A stretch of 64,000 nt of DNA from Sipunculus nudus (lineage: Eukaryota; Annelida; Sipuncula; Golfingiida; Sipunculidae). A program made the position numbers and the translations under genes. The notes beneath the pieces are model-generated. The model worked only from the letters and a program-made list of their open reading frames with translations, ran no database searches and was not told where the DNA came from. The first letter of the stretch is position 1; each line of letters begins with the position of its first letter. The stretch covers positions 33,131,956 to 33,195,955 of the forward strand of contig CM049318.1 of the NCBI GenBank assembly GCA_026874595.1, in the 5' to 3' direction. Positions 1 through 12,205 of the stretch are shown here, piece by piece.

Positions 1-1467
1 TTGTTTCACTTATTAAACCTCCACCATCCATAGTACTGTAAATTTTGTCTTTCTTGTACCATCCTGGATGGAAGACTATGATATATGTCTTGCTAAGTGA
101 GAGTCAAGATAAATCTGAATGTCTGATTCAAAGTACTACAAACTTGTTTTCTAGTCCATGTGAGATTTGCTGTACAAACATGCATATTTACCAGAAATAC
201 TTTACAATCAGTGATTCATTGCTGAATGCTAGATATGCCTATACTTTTACAATAGCTACCTTTAGGGGCTAGGCTGAAGTCTGATGTAAAAGGCTTCAGA
301 TTTCTAGCCCCAGGTGTTTACTCTTAAGTTTTTGTAACCCAGCACCTGTTGCTTCTGTAGCTGTCCCAGTCCTAAAGCTACGCCTTTAAAATGTGCTGTA
401 TCTGAATTAATAAACTTCAAATTTATTGCTAACTGTCAGTCATAAAAACATCTCTTGAGAAAGCCTTTCTGTTTATAAAAAACAGTGGACTGCTATGGGG
501 ACCTCTCCTGTTAAGGTAAGAGAAGAGGGGTTTCACAGGACATTGGCCCTGCACCTTCACAGAAAAGTTAATGTACTGTGCCTGTCCAGGACTACTGGTT
601 TTGGAGGACCTTAAAATCTAATTGCAGCCAAACTGGGTTACGGAAATTCATCAGAATTGGTACATCTTTTCTTTGTACTTCTTTTCTAGGCCTGGGTTGC
701 ACCAACTAACCCCCACTCTAAATCGGCCAAAGTCTTAAATGGCTTTGAACATCATTCTGTCGGTTAAGGAAGTGACAGTGTTGATGGTGGCACCTAACAA
801 ATTAAGTAATATTTAGTAATGGAGCATCTTATATCCAGAGGGGGGATTTTCTGTGCACCTTGCACGAGTTTGCAAACCAAAAATTAATTTCTAGGAGCTG
901 TCAGGTTAAAGGTGTTAAAAACTATATTTTATAAAAATTATATACTGGTTAACATTGTTCCTGGCATTCCTTAAGAACCTTTCCATAAAGAAATATCATT
1001 AAAATGCTCTGTGATACTGGTGGACAAGCCCAGTAAGCCTGCTCCACCTTCAAGTAAAATGCTTCTAAATGCTGCAGTGCTCTGCTGTATGCAGACAGAG
1101 TGGAAGTTACCACCACAGCCTTTACGCTTCGCCTCTCTGACCTTATTATGCTAATGAACCCCATGAATGCTCCTGCACAGAGCTCAAAATTGGTAATTTT
1201 CTATTGAAAAAAAATTTTGATGCAGGTGTTTAAAATTGACGCAGGCAGCACCTGAGAACCATACCTTTATTTTTTGTATGGCCTAATATCTCTGTTTTCC
1301 ATTTATCAATCATTATGATGTGTTTTGCTATATTTTGGGTTATTTGGATCATACAGATTCAGTGCAAGGTAGGACATTATTATCACTAAGCAGTCAGCAG
1401 AATAGTTCCTTCAACTTATGGCATAGAACTTTGTATAAGTTCTCCTTTGTATGAAAAATATCCAAAA
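1..1467. other. Non-repetitive AT-rich flank, no gene supported
   Basis: No open frame here has coding character or convincing splice sites. A stretch near 691-740, after a good pyrimidine tract and AG, could be misread as an exon but runs into a stop within 25 codons. The sharp change into repeat sequence comes at about 1467. The stretch could be intron of the gene at the right of the window or intergenic; the sequence does not decide. Confidence 0.6.
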
Positions 1468-2941
1468 CTAGACGACCATAGGTCGAACGCTTGCCGGAAT
1501 TCGGAAGTGAAACACAGACGAACAGACAGAACATATTGTCGGTTTTCTATTAATGGAATGACTCTCAGGGACATTGCTGAGAATATGTGGCCCGTAGAAT
1601 GACATATGAGACAAAAGAACAGGCAAGCAGACAAAGCTGACAACAAAAGACAAACATACAGACATACTGACTTTGTGAGACAAGATTGACACCAGATGAC
1701 ATAAGCTAGTTATTGAGAAGATTCAAAGGAAGAAAATGAGTTATAATTTATGTAATTTAGATTTATAGTTTACGAGGTATGGCGAATTAATGATATACTT
1801 GGGAGGCTCGACTGTAGCGCCCTCTAGCAGACATATTCCAAAGACGACAAATGCGTTTCGTATTATTAGTGTATGACATGAGATGTCTCAGTTTCAAAAG
1901 GATTCCGTCAAAGTTGTGGCCTGTAGAATGCTATATGTAAGGCGTAAGAACCAGCAAGCAGGCGACTTTGAGGATAACGGACAAACAGATGGACACACTG
2001 ACAAAGTGACAGAAGATTGAAACCAGATGCTTTAATCAGGTTATGGAGAAGACTCAAAGGAAGAAAATAAGCTATAGCTTATGTAACTGAGGCTTTGGGT
2101 GTAGAGATATGGCCAATACGATGGTATGTGTGTGAGAGTCATGTGCAGCGCCCACTAGTGGCCATATCCGGAAAATGAAAAATTTATTTCTAGATATTAG
2201 TGTAAGACATAAGATGTAATAGTTTCAAAAGGATTCCGTCAAAACTGTGGCCTACAGAATGCTATATGTGAGACGCAAGAGCCAACAAGCAGGTGAATTT
2301 GAGGACAACTGACAAACAGACGAAAACACTGACAAAGTGACTCAAAATTGAGTCCAGATGACTTCTCCAGGTTATGGAGAAGACTCAAAGGAAGAAAAAA
2401 GCTACAGTTTATGTAACTGAGGTTTATAGTTTTGGAGATATTGCCAAAGCATGATATGTTGGGAGAGGTTCGAGTTCGAGTTCGAAATATCTCTATTCAC
2501 GAGTTATTTTACAAGATACTGCAAGACTTGTAATAAAATTTTGTAGTACTAGTTGAATGCTACCTGACGCAAAAAAACTAGATCACTCTAGCTTTAAAAC
2601 TGACAAAGTTATAAAAATAAGACCCCTTATTTTCGAATATCATGACTTTTCCCCAAAAAATTGTAACCATGGTTATGGCAAATTTGAGTCAGCTACACAC
2701 CAGATGACAGGCCTTGGAATGACGATTAAAATGAGCTATTGTTGAAGTAGATACGACTAAAAGTCACAAAGATATGAAGAAAAAAACGTTTTGAGAAGTT
2801 TTGACGACCTTGACCTTGACCTTTGACCTATTTTAACCAAAAACAATAGGGCACCTAGAAATTATGTTTTCCAACATCCCTGTAAGTTTTAAGGTTATTG
2901 TGGCAAAATTGTGGCCAGGAGAGTGGTGACAAACAAACAAA
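1468..2941 (-). mobile_element. Concatemer element 1 (type A), Helitron-like non-autonomous
   Basis: The left edge reads CTAGACGACCATAGGTCG and then GCTTGCCGG, directly abutting unique sequence. On the minus strand this is a hairpin (CGACC, TAT, GGTCG) followed by T, CTAG and a host T, as at a Helitron 3' end. The interior holds ~330-bp subunits, a TGACCT nuclear-receptor-like cluster near 2811, and a (AAAC)n stretch at the right edge. No protein is encoded. Its last ~820 bp are almost identical to the end of element 5, including the same internal deletion after a repeated GTTCGA. Family assignment is inference; the repeated boundary is seen directly. Confidence 0.6.
2811..2829. promoter_or_regulatory. 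Nuclear-receptor half-site cluster (DR0 + DR1), example
   Basis: TGACCTTGACCTTTGACCT is three copies of TGACCT (AGGTCA on the other strand), spaced by 0 and then 1 base. DR1 is the arrangement bound by HNF4/RXR-type receptors, and TGACCTTGA is the extended half-site of ERR/NR5A receptors. Every element has a version of this cluster 60-120 bp before its right microsatellite, followed by ACCAAAAACAATAGG, which contains a SOX-like ACAATAG. Function is conjecture. Confidence 0.35.
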
Positions 2942-3179
2942 CTAGACGACCATAGGTCGAACGCTTGCCGGAAATCGGAAGTGAAACACAGACGGACAGA
3001 CAGAACATATTGTCGGTTTTCTATTAATGGAATGACTCTCAGGGACATTGCTGAGAATATGTGGCTTGTAAAATGACATATGAGACAAAAGAACAGGCAA
3101 GCAGACAAAGCTGACAACAAAAGACGAACAGACAGACATACTGACTTTGTGAGACAAGATTGACACCAGATGACATAAG

Positions 3180-4740
3180 CTAGTTATTGAGAAGATTCAA
3201 AGGAAGAAAATGAGTTATAATTTATGTAATTTAGATTTTTAGTTTCGGAGGTATGGCGAATTAATGATATACTTGGGAGGCTCGACTGTAGCGCCCTCTG
3301 TCGGACATATTCCGAAGACGACAAATGCGTTTCGTATTATTAGTGTATGACATGAGATGTCCCAGTTTCAAAAGGATTCCGTCAAAGCTGTGGCCTGTAG
3401 AATGCTTAATGTAAGGCGTAAGAACCAGCAAGCAGGCGACTTTGAGGATAACGGACAAACAGATGAACACACTGACAAAGTGACAGAAGATTGAAACCAT
3501 ATGCCTTAATCAGGTTGTGGTGAAGACTCAAAGGAAGAAAATAAGCTATTGTTTATGTATCTGAGGCTTTGGGTGTAGAGATATGGCCAATACAATGGTA
3601 TGTGTGTGAGGGTCGTGTGCAGCGCCCACTAGTGGCCATATCCCGATAATGAAAAATTTATTTCTAGATATTAGTGTAAGACATAAGATGTTATAGTTTC
3701 AAAAGGATTCCGTCAAAACTGTGGCCTATAGAATGCTATATATGAGACGCAAGAACCCGCAAGCAGGCGAATTTAAGGACAACTGACAAACAGACAGACA
3801 CACTGACAAAGTGACTCAAGATTGAGTCCAGATGATTACTCCAGGTTATGGAGAAGACTCAAAGGAAGAAAAAAGCTACAGTTTATGTAACTGAGGTTTA
3901 TAGTTTTGGAGATATTGCCAAAGCATGATATGTTGGGAGAGGTTCGAGTTCAGCGCCCCCTAGCGGCCATATCCGGAAAATGAAAAATTGGTTTTGAGAT
4001 ATTAGTGTAGGACTTAAGATGTAATAATTTCAAAAGGATTCTTTCAAAACTGCGGCCTGTAGAATGCTATATGAGAGATCCAAGAGCAAGCAGGCGAATT
4101 TTAGGACAACTGACAAACAGACAGACACACTGACAAAGTGACATAAGATTGAGACCAGATGACATTACTAGATCATGGAGAAGACTAAGGGAAAGAAAAT
4201 AAGCCATAGTTTCTGTAAGTGAGGCTTTGGGTTTTAGAGATATGGTCAATATAATGATATGTGTGTGAGGGTCATATGCAGCGCCACCTAGCGGCCATAT
4301 CCGGAAAATGAAAAATATGTTTTGAGATATTTCTGTAAAACATAATATGCATCAGTTTTCAAATGCTTCTTTAAAAAAATATGGCCTGTAGAATGCTATT
4401 GTGAGACGCAAGAACCAGCAAGCAGGCGAATTTCAGGACAACTGAGAAACAGCCGGACACACTGACAAAGTGACACAAGATTGAGACCAGATGACATTAT
4501 TAGTTTATGGAGAAGACTCAGAGGAAAAAAATAAGCTATAGTTTATGTAATTGAGGCTTTGAGTTTTAGAGATATGGCCAATGTAATGATATATGTGTGA
4601 GGGTCGTGTGCAGCGCCCCCTAGCAGCCATATTCAAAAAATGAAAAAACGATTTCGAGATACTAGTGTAGGACTTATGATATGTAAGTTTCAAAAAGATT
4701 CCTGAAATAATGTGGCCTTTGGCGAAAGATGAATGAAATC
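3180..4740. repeat. ~330-bp tandem subunits within type A element
   Basis: Five diverged units can be anchored on the phrase GAAGACTCAAAGGAAGAAAA or close variants, near 3189, 3523, 3855, 4172 and 4512. Each unit has, in order, the anchor, a GGAGATATGG phrase, a GCGCCCCCTAGCGGCC-type box, TTCGAGATATTAGTGTA, a 'mmTTTCAAAAGGATTCC' phrase, GTGGCCTGTAGAATGCTAT and an ACAAACAGAC tail. Divergence differs from unit to unit but the boxes persist. Confidence 0.75.
3951..3970 (-). promoter_or_regulatory. CTCF-like motif, example of many
   Basis: On the minus strand this reads ATGGCCGCTAGGGGGCGCTG, close to the bilaterian CTCF consensus (TGGCCACCAGGGGGCGCTA). Related boxes occur in nearly all type A, C and D units, always in the same orientation relative to the element. 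I count on the order of 50 in the concatemer, of varying quality. Whether CTCF binds is untested. Confidence 0.35.
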
Positions 4741-5489
4741 TCGAAATATCTCTATTCACGAGATATTTTACGAGATACTGCAAGACTTGTAATAAAATCT
4801 TGTAGTATTAGTTGAATGCTACCTGAAGCAAAAAACTAGGTCTCTCTAGCTTTAAAACTGACAAAGTTAGAAAAATAAGACCCCTTAATTTCGAATATCA
4901 TGACTTTTCCCCCAAAATTTGTAACCATGGTTACGGCAAATTTGAGACAGCTACACACCAGATGACAGGCCTTGGAATGACGATTAAAATGAGCTATCGT
5001 TGAAGTAGATACGACTAATAGTCACAAAGATATGAAGAAAAAACCGTTTTGAGAAGTTTTGATGACCTTGACCTTGACCTTTAACTTATTTTGACCAAAA
5101 ACAATAGGGCACCTAGAATTTTGTTTGTCCATCATCCCTGAAAGTTTCAAGGTGATTGTGGCGAAAATGTGGCCAGGAGAGTGATGACAAACAAACAGAC
5201 AGACAGACAGACAAACAGACAAACAGACATACGCAACTGACCAATATGCTTGCCGAAATCTTTGATTCCGGCAAGCAACAAACAAGATGACCAGAGGTCA
5301 TGCGCTTGCCGGAAATGGAAATGATACAGACAGATAGACAGAGAGTGCATGTAGAAACAGTCATATGAATGAGCATCATTGTGGGGGCAGCAGAAACGGA
5401 TAATATGTTTATTTATGCATGCTGACCTTTAACAGCTGCATATCTTTCTAGTGTAAAAGGGACCAAGTTCAAATTTTTTTCATGAAATC

Positions 5490-6560
5490 CCGTTAATCTC
5501 GTTTGACAAGAAGCAGTGAGACGTTTTCAGGTTTGTCATGTCAAGCTGGCCAAATGATATGAAATGCCGAAAACTAGACCTGTCTAGCTATAAGAGCCGC
5601 TGAGTTATAAGCATTTGCATGAAATCTCGTGTTTTCTCGTTTGACGGGAAATGGTGCGAGCTTTGGCGAGATTTCCAGTTTTGTCATGTCAGGTTTGTCA
5701 AATATTACAAAATGCCGGAAACTTGACCTGTCTAGCTGCAAAAGTCGCCGTGTTATCAGCATTTACGTGAAATCATTTTTTTTTTCTCGCTTGACGAGAT
5801 ATAGTACGAGATTTGGCAAGACGAGCAGTTTTATTATGACAAGACGGCCAAACGTTACGAAATGGCGAAAACTAGATCCGTCTAGCTGTAAAAGTCGCCG
5901 AGTTATAAGCATTTCCGTGTACTCTCGTGTTTTCTCGTTTGACGAGATATGGTGCAGGATTTGGCCAGTCTTGTAGATTTGTCATATCAAACTCTCTAAA
6001 TGTTATGAAATGGCGAAAACTACATCTGTCTAGCTGTAAAAGTCGCCGAGTTATTAGCATTTCTGTGAAATCTCCTTTTTTATCGTTTGACGAGATATGG
6101 TGCGAGATTTGGCCAGTCTTGCAGGTTTGTCATGTCAAGCCGTCCAAATGTTAATGAATGCCAAAAACTAGACCTGTCTAGCCGTGAAAGTTGCCGACTT
6201 ATATGCATTTCTGTGAAATCTTGTTTTTCCACATTTGACCAGATATAGTGCGAGATTTCGCCAAGTATCGCAGTTTTACTATGTCAAGTTGGCCAAATGT
6301 TACCAAATGCAAAATCTAGACCTGAGTAGCTGTAAAAGTCGCCTAGTTATAAGCATTTCCATGATATCTCGTTTTTTCTCGCTTGACGAGATATGGTGCG
6401 AGATTTGGCCTGATTTCTTTTCTGGCGTGTCAAGCTGGTCATATGTTATGAAATGCCGAAAACTAGACCTGTGTAGCTGTAAAAGTCGCCGAGTTATAAG
6501 CATTTCCGTGAAATCTCGTTTTTTCTCGTTTGACGATAAACCGAGCGAAATTTGACGAGA
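5490..6560. repeat. 148-bp tandem repeat array, about 8 units
   Basis: The landmark TCTCGTTTGACGAGATA or a variant recurs near 5497, 5637, 5790, 5934, 6083, 6233, 6378 and 6526. Each unit also has GCCGAAAACTAGACCTGTCT and GAGTTATAAGCATTTCCGTG. The landmark is itself an inverted repeat (TCTCGT, TTG, ACGAGA). Units are clearly diverged from one another. The array lies inside one element, as in tandem-repeat-bearing non-autonomous elements known from molluscs. Confidence 0.85.
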
Positions 6561-6695
6561 CTTGCAATTGAATGACTTAGAATCAAGGGGAAGCAGCCTT
6601 ATGCAAAAAACTAGACCCTTGAAACATACATATTAACCGAGATAGAAGCCAAAAACTGCATATTTTCAGATCGTCAAGTTTAACCCACAAATTTG

Positions 6696-6709
6696 GTAAC
6701 CATGGTAAC
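6696..6709. promoter_or_regulatory. X-box-like palindrome (RFX consensus match), example
   Basis: The sequence GTAACCATGGTAAC fits the RFX X-box consensus GTNRCC, 0-3 bases, RGYAAC. The same box recurs in most elements, for example near 7153, 9164, 11064, 11812, 16742, 20795, 32850, 37147, 37601, 41322 and in every 1274-bp monomer. The match is visible; binding or function is not shown. Confidence 0.35.
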
Positions 6710-7950
6710 GGCAGCACAAGGCTACATGTGCGGAGGAATAAGCCAATGTTCCTAGTTTAAGATACAACGATAAAAATTGTGCCATGTTTAAAATTATTTT
6801 AGATATTGCAGAAAAATGATATGTTACAGTGTTTCAGGTACCACGCCCCCTGGTGGCTATTTCCAAAAAATGAAAAACTGATTTCGAGATATTTATAAAT
6901 AACACAAAATATATCAATTTCAAAGCCATTGTTAAAAAAATGCAACCTGTAGGTCATATTTAATGAAATCTCGAAGACTCTCGTTTGACGAGAAATGGTG
7001 CGAGATTTGGCGAGACTTTTAGTTTTATCATGTCAAGCTGCCTATAAGGTACATAATGACCAAAACCAGACGTCTGTAGCTTAAAAATTGACAAAGTTAC
7101 AAAAAATGGTCGTGTTATTTCCAATTTCCATGATTTTTGCCCAAAAAATGTAACCATGGTAACGGCAAATTTAAGTAAGCTACATGTCAAAAGAAAGGCC
7201 AGGTGATGACGAAAAAAATGAGCTATTGCAGAAGTGGATAAGGCTATTTATGGCGAAGTTATAGTGCAAAAACCGTTAACCACACCTGTCGTGACCTTGA
7301 CCCTTGACCTTGGAGCAATGTTGACCAAAAACAATAGGGTTCCAGGGTGTTCGGTTGTCAATCAACCCTGTAAGGGTCATGTTGATTGCTGCAAAATTGT
7401 GGCCAGGAGAGTGGTGACAAACAAACAAACAAACTAGACGACCAGAGGTCGAACGCTTGCCGGAAGCGGAAATAAGAAAGTCAAACTAGGATACAACATA
7501 CAGCAGACAGTCAGGTTACGTTTGGAACTGGCAAAATGAATTACCCCAATTATGGCGGAAACAGAAGCACAATTTTGTGTGGTTATGCTGATTTTCAAAA
7601 GTCGCAGATGAGTAGACAGACAAACAGACAGACATACGGGAAAAAACGCCATGTGAAGGCCATGTACTCCTGTCATGGAGAATAGAAAACCGTCTATTAG
7701 AATAAAACTCCATATTTTGAATTTTAAGAAAAAGAAGAATATAATTGAACGTATATTAGGTCCCAATGGTAATGGAAGAATATGACACAGTCCCCACGAG
7801 GATAAACGCATTAAATCTTGTTTCAAATGCTGCAATCAATGTTGTGACACTGTCTATAGTTTTCGAGATATGGCACAATAATGATTGCTGCAGCGCCATC
7901 TGGCGGCTTATTTCTAAAAGGAAAAAAAATAAGTTCCCAGATATTTTTTT

Positions 7951-7990
7951 ATTATATATATATATTATATATATATAAATATATATATTA
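7951..7990. repeat. AT-dinucleotide microsatellite
   Basis: A run of TA steps with a few interruptions follows a T tract. The corresponding site in element 11 carries a TTA trinucleotide run instead, so this position is replaced by different simple repeats in different copies. Confidence 0.9.
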
Positions 7991-10900
7991 GATTTATAAT
8001 TAAAATTTAACCCCTGTAGAATATGACAGAGTCCCCAGGAGGATAAACGCATTAAATCTAGTATCAGATTCTGCAATCAATGTTGTGACAGTGTGTATAG
8101 TTTTGGAGATATGGCACAATAATGATTGCTGCAGCACCATCTGGCTGCTATTTTCTAAAAGAAAAAAATTAGTTTCGAAATATTATATTTTTTATTATAA
8201 ATATTTGATGTATAATAAAAATTAAATCCCCTGCCCCCCCAATTGCTAAACCAGGGATCCGCCCATATTTTGACACACCCAACTTCAAAATCGGGGATCC
8301 GTCCCTGGTTTGAAAGATTTGCCAGTGGTTCCTGGCAACACAAGTGGCACCACAAAGGGGGCACAATGAAAATAACAGGTGTGTTCAATTCAAATTTAGC
8401 GGCTTTTGTCCTCTTTTCAATGCTGCTTTGTGAAATTCATGGACGACCCCGCACGCCAACTTGCAACTGTAATGGCATTGCCGGCACTTACCGGTCAACC
8501 CTGAAGCCACTTGTGCTCACGGCAATTGGGTGTATCTTCATCATTTGATAAAAAAACGAGGCGAGATTTAACGAGAATTCCAATATAATCACATAATTTA
8601 GCTGAGAGTGTCAGACGCTGTCATATGCTAAAAACTATATGTCTGTAGTGTAAAAAATGACAGCATTATAGGCATTTCTTTGAATGGTTCCATGTTCTTG
8701 TTTGACGATAAATAGTGCGAGATAGGATGAGATATTCACTTGTGTCACTTAAAACTAGTCAAATGATTCTTGAACAATAGAAAAATAAAATATCTAGCAT
8801 GAAAATGACCGAGATAAAGACATTTGTTTAAAATCTAAAATATTCTCGTTTGGCGGGAGATGATACGAGATTTGCAGTGTAATCATTTCCAGCTTCTGAA
8901 ATGCTACTAAATGCTGAAAACTGCTCCAATTTAGCTTTAACGTGATCAAGTTATAAGCATTTCTGTGAAATCTCGTAATTTCTCGTTTGGCAATAAACCG
9001 AGCAAGATTTGACGAGACTTGCAATTGAATAGCTTAGAACCAAGAGAAAGCAGCCTTATGAAAAAAACTAGACCCTTAAAACATAAATATTAACCGAGAT
9101 AGAAGCCAAAAACTACATATTTTCAGATCGTCAAGTTTAACCCCAAAATCTGGTAACCATGGTAACGGCACCACAAGGCTATATGTAGGAAGGAATAAGG
9201 CAATGATCCTAGTTTTAGATGCGACCAAAAAATTTTTTATTTGCTTAATAGTTTTTAAGATATTGCGGAAAAATGATAAGTTGTAGTGTTTCCAGTGCCA
9301 AGCCCCCTGGTGGCCATTTCCGAAAAATGAAAAAACATGTTCGAGATAATGCAGAACAACAGAAAATATGTCACTTTCAGAACCTCAGCTGTAAAACTGC
9401 AACCTCTAAATGGTATTTCAAGAAATCTCGAAAAGTCTCATGTGACGACAAATGGCACAAGATTTTGCGAGACTTGCATTAATTTAGCACAGAGCGTATA
9501 AAATGCTAGACAATGCAAAAAACTAGAGCTCTCTAACTCTAATCTGGTAATGACAGCTCTAGCCGTTTCTGAGATTTTAATGTTAGTTTGCTTTTTTGGA
9601 CAGATGACTAAGTTCCACCTCGTGTTCAATCTCCAAACTGAAACCATTCGAACAAACTTGAGATAGATTGTTCCAGAGATCATTTCTTAGCAATATTGGA
9701 CAATTTGGCTGGACAGTTTCGCAAAAGAAGATTTATAAAGCTTTTTTTAGCTTTTTCCCTTTAAAATCTCAGTAAATGCAGATAGCCAAAAAAATAAACA
9801 AAATCCGATAGAGCTTTTCAGATGACTGTTTATTTACAAAAAAAATTGGTGATGCTTGTTCCTGACATTTTTTAGATAGCTATGGTTAACCTACAGACGA
9901 CAGACGATGCTGCACCATAGCATAAGCTCACTGGTTCGCTAATAATCCGTTTCGAGTTATTACTGTTAGACATAAGATTTAATAGTTTAAAAAAGATTAT
10001 TTCAAAACTGTGTCCTGTAGAATTCTATTAGTGAGACGGAAAAACCAACAAGCAGGCGAATTTGAGGACAACTGACAAACAAACAGACATAGTGACAAAG
10101 GGACACTAGATGAAGACAAGATGACTTAACCAGGTTATGGGGAAGACTCAGAGGAAAAAAATAAGCTATAGTTTATGTAATTGAGGTTTCTAGTTTTGGA
10201 GATATGGCCAAATAATGATATTGGGGATGTTCGACCACAGCACCATCTAGTGGACATATCCTGAAGATGATGAATGCGTTTTGTGATATTAGTGAATGGC
10301 ATCAGATGTAATCGTTTCAAAAGGATTCCTCCAAATATCTGGCTTGTTGATTGCTATATGTGAGATGCAAGAACCAGCAAGTAGGCGAATTTGAAGATAA
10401 TTGACAAACAGACGGACATACTGACAAAGTAACAGAAGATGGACACAAGATGACGTTACCATGTTTTGCAGAAGGCCAAGAGAAAGAAAATAAGCTACAG
10501 TTTGTGTAATATAGGTTTACTCTTACGGAAATATGTGCAAAAACTGATTTGTTTGGATGGGTCTAGTGCAGCGCCCCCTAGCAGCCATATCCGGGAAAAT
10601 GAAAAAGAACTTTTGAGGTATTCGGGTAAAAATAAGATGAAGGAACAAACATACGCGGGTCACGAACATGCTTGCGAAAATCGAAGATTTCCGGCAAGCA
10701 ATAAAGTTGTGACGGTGCCTCCAACATGTATCGTGGTATGGCCAAAAACGGCACGAGATTTGACGAGACTAACAATGTGACCCCTGAATGTGACTGCGAG
10801 TGTCAGCCGCTATCCAGCGCTGCAAACCATGTGTCTGTAGCGTAAAAAATGACAGAATTATAGGCATTTCTTTGAATGGTCACGTGTTCTCGTTTCACGA

Positions 10901-11339
10901 GAAAAGATGGGAGATATGACGAGACTTGCGATTGAATGGCTTAGAACTAGAGGGATGCTGTCTAACGGCAAAAACCAGACCTGTCTATCGCAAATATCAA
11001 CAGAGATAGAAGCTGGAAAACTCCGAATTTTCAGATTGTCAAGTTTTACCCCAAAATTTGGTAACCATGGTAACGGCAGCACGAAGCAACATGTGTGAAG
11101 GGATAAGCCAATGTTCCTAGTTTCAGATACGACCAATAAAAAATGGTGTCACGTTTAATATTTTTTGAGATATTGCAGAAAAATGATATGTTACAGTGTT
11201 TCAGGTACCACGCCCCCTGGTGGCTATTTCCAAAAAATGAAAAACTGATTTCGAGATATTTATAAATAACACAAAATATATCAATTTCAAAGCCATTGCT
11301 AAAAGAATGCAACCTGTAGGTCATATTTAATGAAATCTC

Positions 11340-12205
11340 GAAGACTTTCTTTTGAGGAGAAACGTTGCAAGATTTTGCAAGATTTTTGATTGGATCACCG
11401 AGAACACACCAAGGGCTACAAGATGCAAAAAAAAATTGACCTCTCCAGCATAAAAACTGACAGAGTTAGAAGCTGAAAACTGCATATTTTCAAAATTCAA
11501 AAGTTTTACCCCAAAAATAGAGAAATCTGGCAATAGCGCACTTTGGCACCTATGCGCCAAAATAAGCCCATGGACCCCAGTTGAAGGTGCTGCGATGGAA
11601 ATGGCCCAATGTTTAATAGTTCTGGAGGTATAGCACCAAAACAAATTTTCATGTTTTTTCATCCGCAACGCCCCCTGGCGGCCATTTCCAAAATCTGGAA
11701 AAACAATTTCGAGATATTCTTGTGTTACATAAAATATCTCAGAATCAGTACGATTCCTGCAAATTTGAAAAATATCACGAAATCCCATGATTCCTCCCCC
11801 AAAAAATGTAACCATGGTAACGGCAAATTTAAGTGAGCTACATGTCAAAAGAAAGGCCTTGGAATGCCGATTAAAATGAGCCATGTTTGAAGTGGCTATG
11901 ACAAACGGTAATGGAGATATGAAGAAAAGAGCACTTTAGGAACTTTTGATGACCTTGACCTTGACCTTTGACCTATATTGACCAAAAACAATAGGCTTCT
12001 TGCATTTTTGATTATCTATAAAGTGTGTAAGTTTGAAAGTGATTGGTGCAAAATTGAGACCTGTCAAGAGATGACAGACAAACAGACAGACATCCGCGAC
12101 TGACCAACCAGCTTGCGAAAATCGAAGATTTCCGGCAAGCAACAAACAGACATACGCAACTGAGTAATATTCTTGCCGAAATCTTTGATTCCGGCAAGCA
12201 ACAAA
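11340..12205. repeat. Diverged single copy of the X module
   Basis: From the GATTGGATCACCGAGAACAC phrase through CCCCAAAAATAGAGAAATCT, AGTTCTGGAGGTATAGCACC and GCAACGCCCCCTGGCGGCC, this stretch follows the X module of the 1274-bp array step by step with scattered differences. It is single-copy here, so it may be close to the ancestral, unamplified state. Confidence 0.7.

Larger units (their letters stand above)
2942..5282 (-). mobile_element. Concatemer element 2 (type A, five ~330-bp subunits)
   Basis: It starts with the same CTAG plus CGACC/GGTCG hairpin as element 1 and ends with ACAG/AAAC microsatellite and a GCTTGCCG...CGGCAAGC hairpin at about 5248-5277. The interior is a run of diverged ~330-bp subunits, each with a GGAGATATGG-like phrase, a GCGCCCCCTAG-type box and an ACTGACAAACAGAC stretch. 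The first ~560 bp match element 6 nearly perfectly, which points to recent segmental duplication with element 1/5 sequence. No coding capacity. Confidence 0.6.
5283..7433 (-). mobile_element. Concatemer element 3 (type B, 148-bp array)
   Basis: The left edge is CAAGATGACCAGAGGTCA followed by GCTTGCCGG. The hairpin is TGACC/GGTCA rather than CGACC/GGTCG, a paired change that keeps the stem. It contains a 148-bp tandem array, an X-box-like palindrome near 6696, a second palindrome near 7150, a TGACCTTGACCCTTGACCTT cluster near 7290 and a (AAAC)n end. No protein is encoded. Confidence 0.6.
7434..12205 (-). mobile_element. Concatemer element 4 (type C, composite)
   Basis: The left edge is CTAGACGACCAGAGGTCG and then GCTTGCCGG; the right edge has two hairpin units of GCTTGCG/CTTGCCG type. 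The interior is a patchwork. 7434-8420 is shared with the start of element 11. 8550-9720 is shared with 36530-37600. 9960-10640 is made of type A subunits. 10720-11340 matches the end of element 3. 11340-12205 is a diverged single copy of the X module that is amplified in elements 8 and 12. It may be several nested insertions rather than one element. Confidence 0.5.

Noticed and set aside
691-770. Possible exon after TTCTTTTCTAG
   Set aside because: Open for only about 25 codons before TAA and resembles dispersed repeat sequence; no family match.
949-1164. 71-residue minus-strand frame
   Set aside because: No recognisable domain, no splice context, ordinary length for chance in this sequence.
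8347-8548. Short secreted-protein-like frame (hydrophobic stretch, then CNCNGIAG)
   Set aside because: Sits in a type C element, and the paralogous position in element 11 does not preserve the frame.
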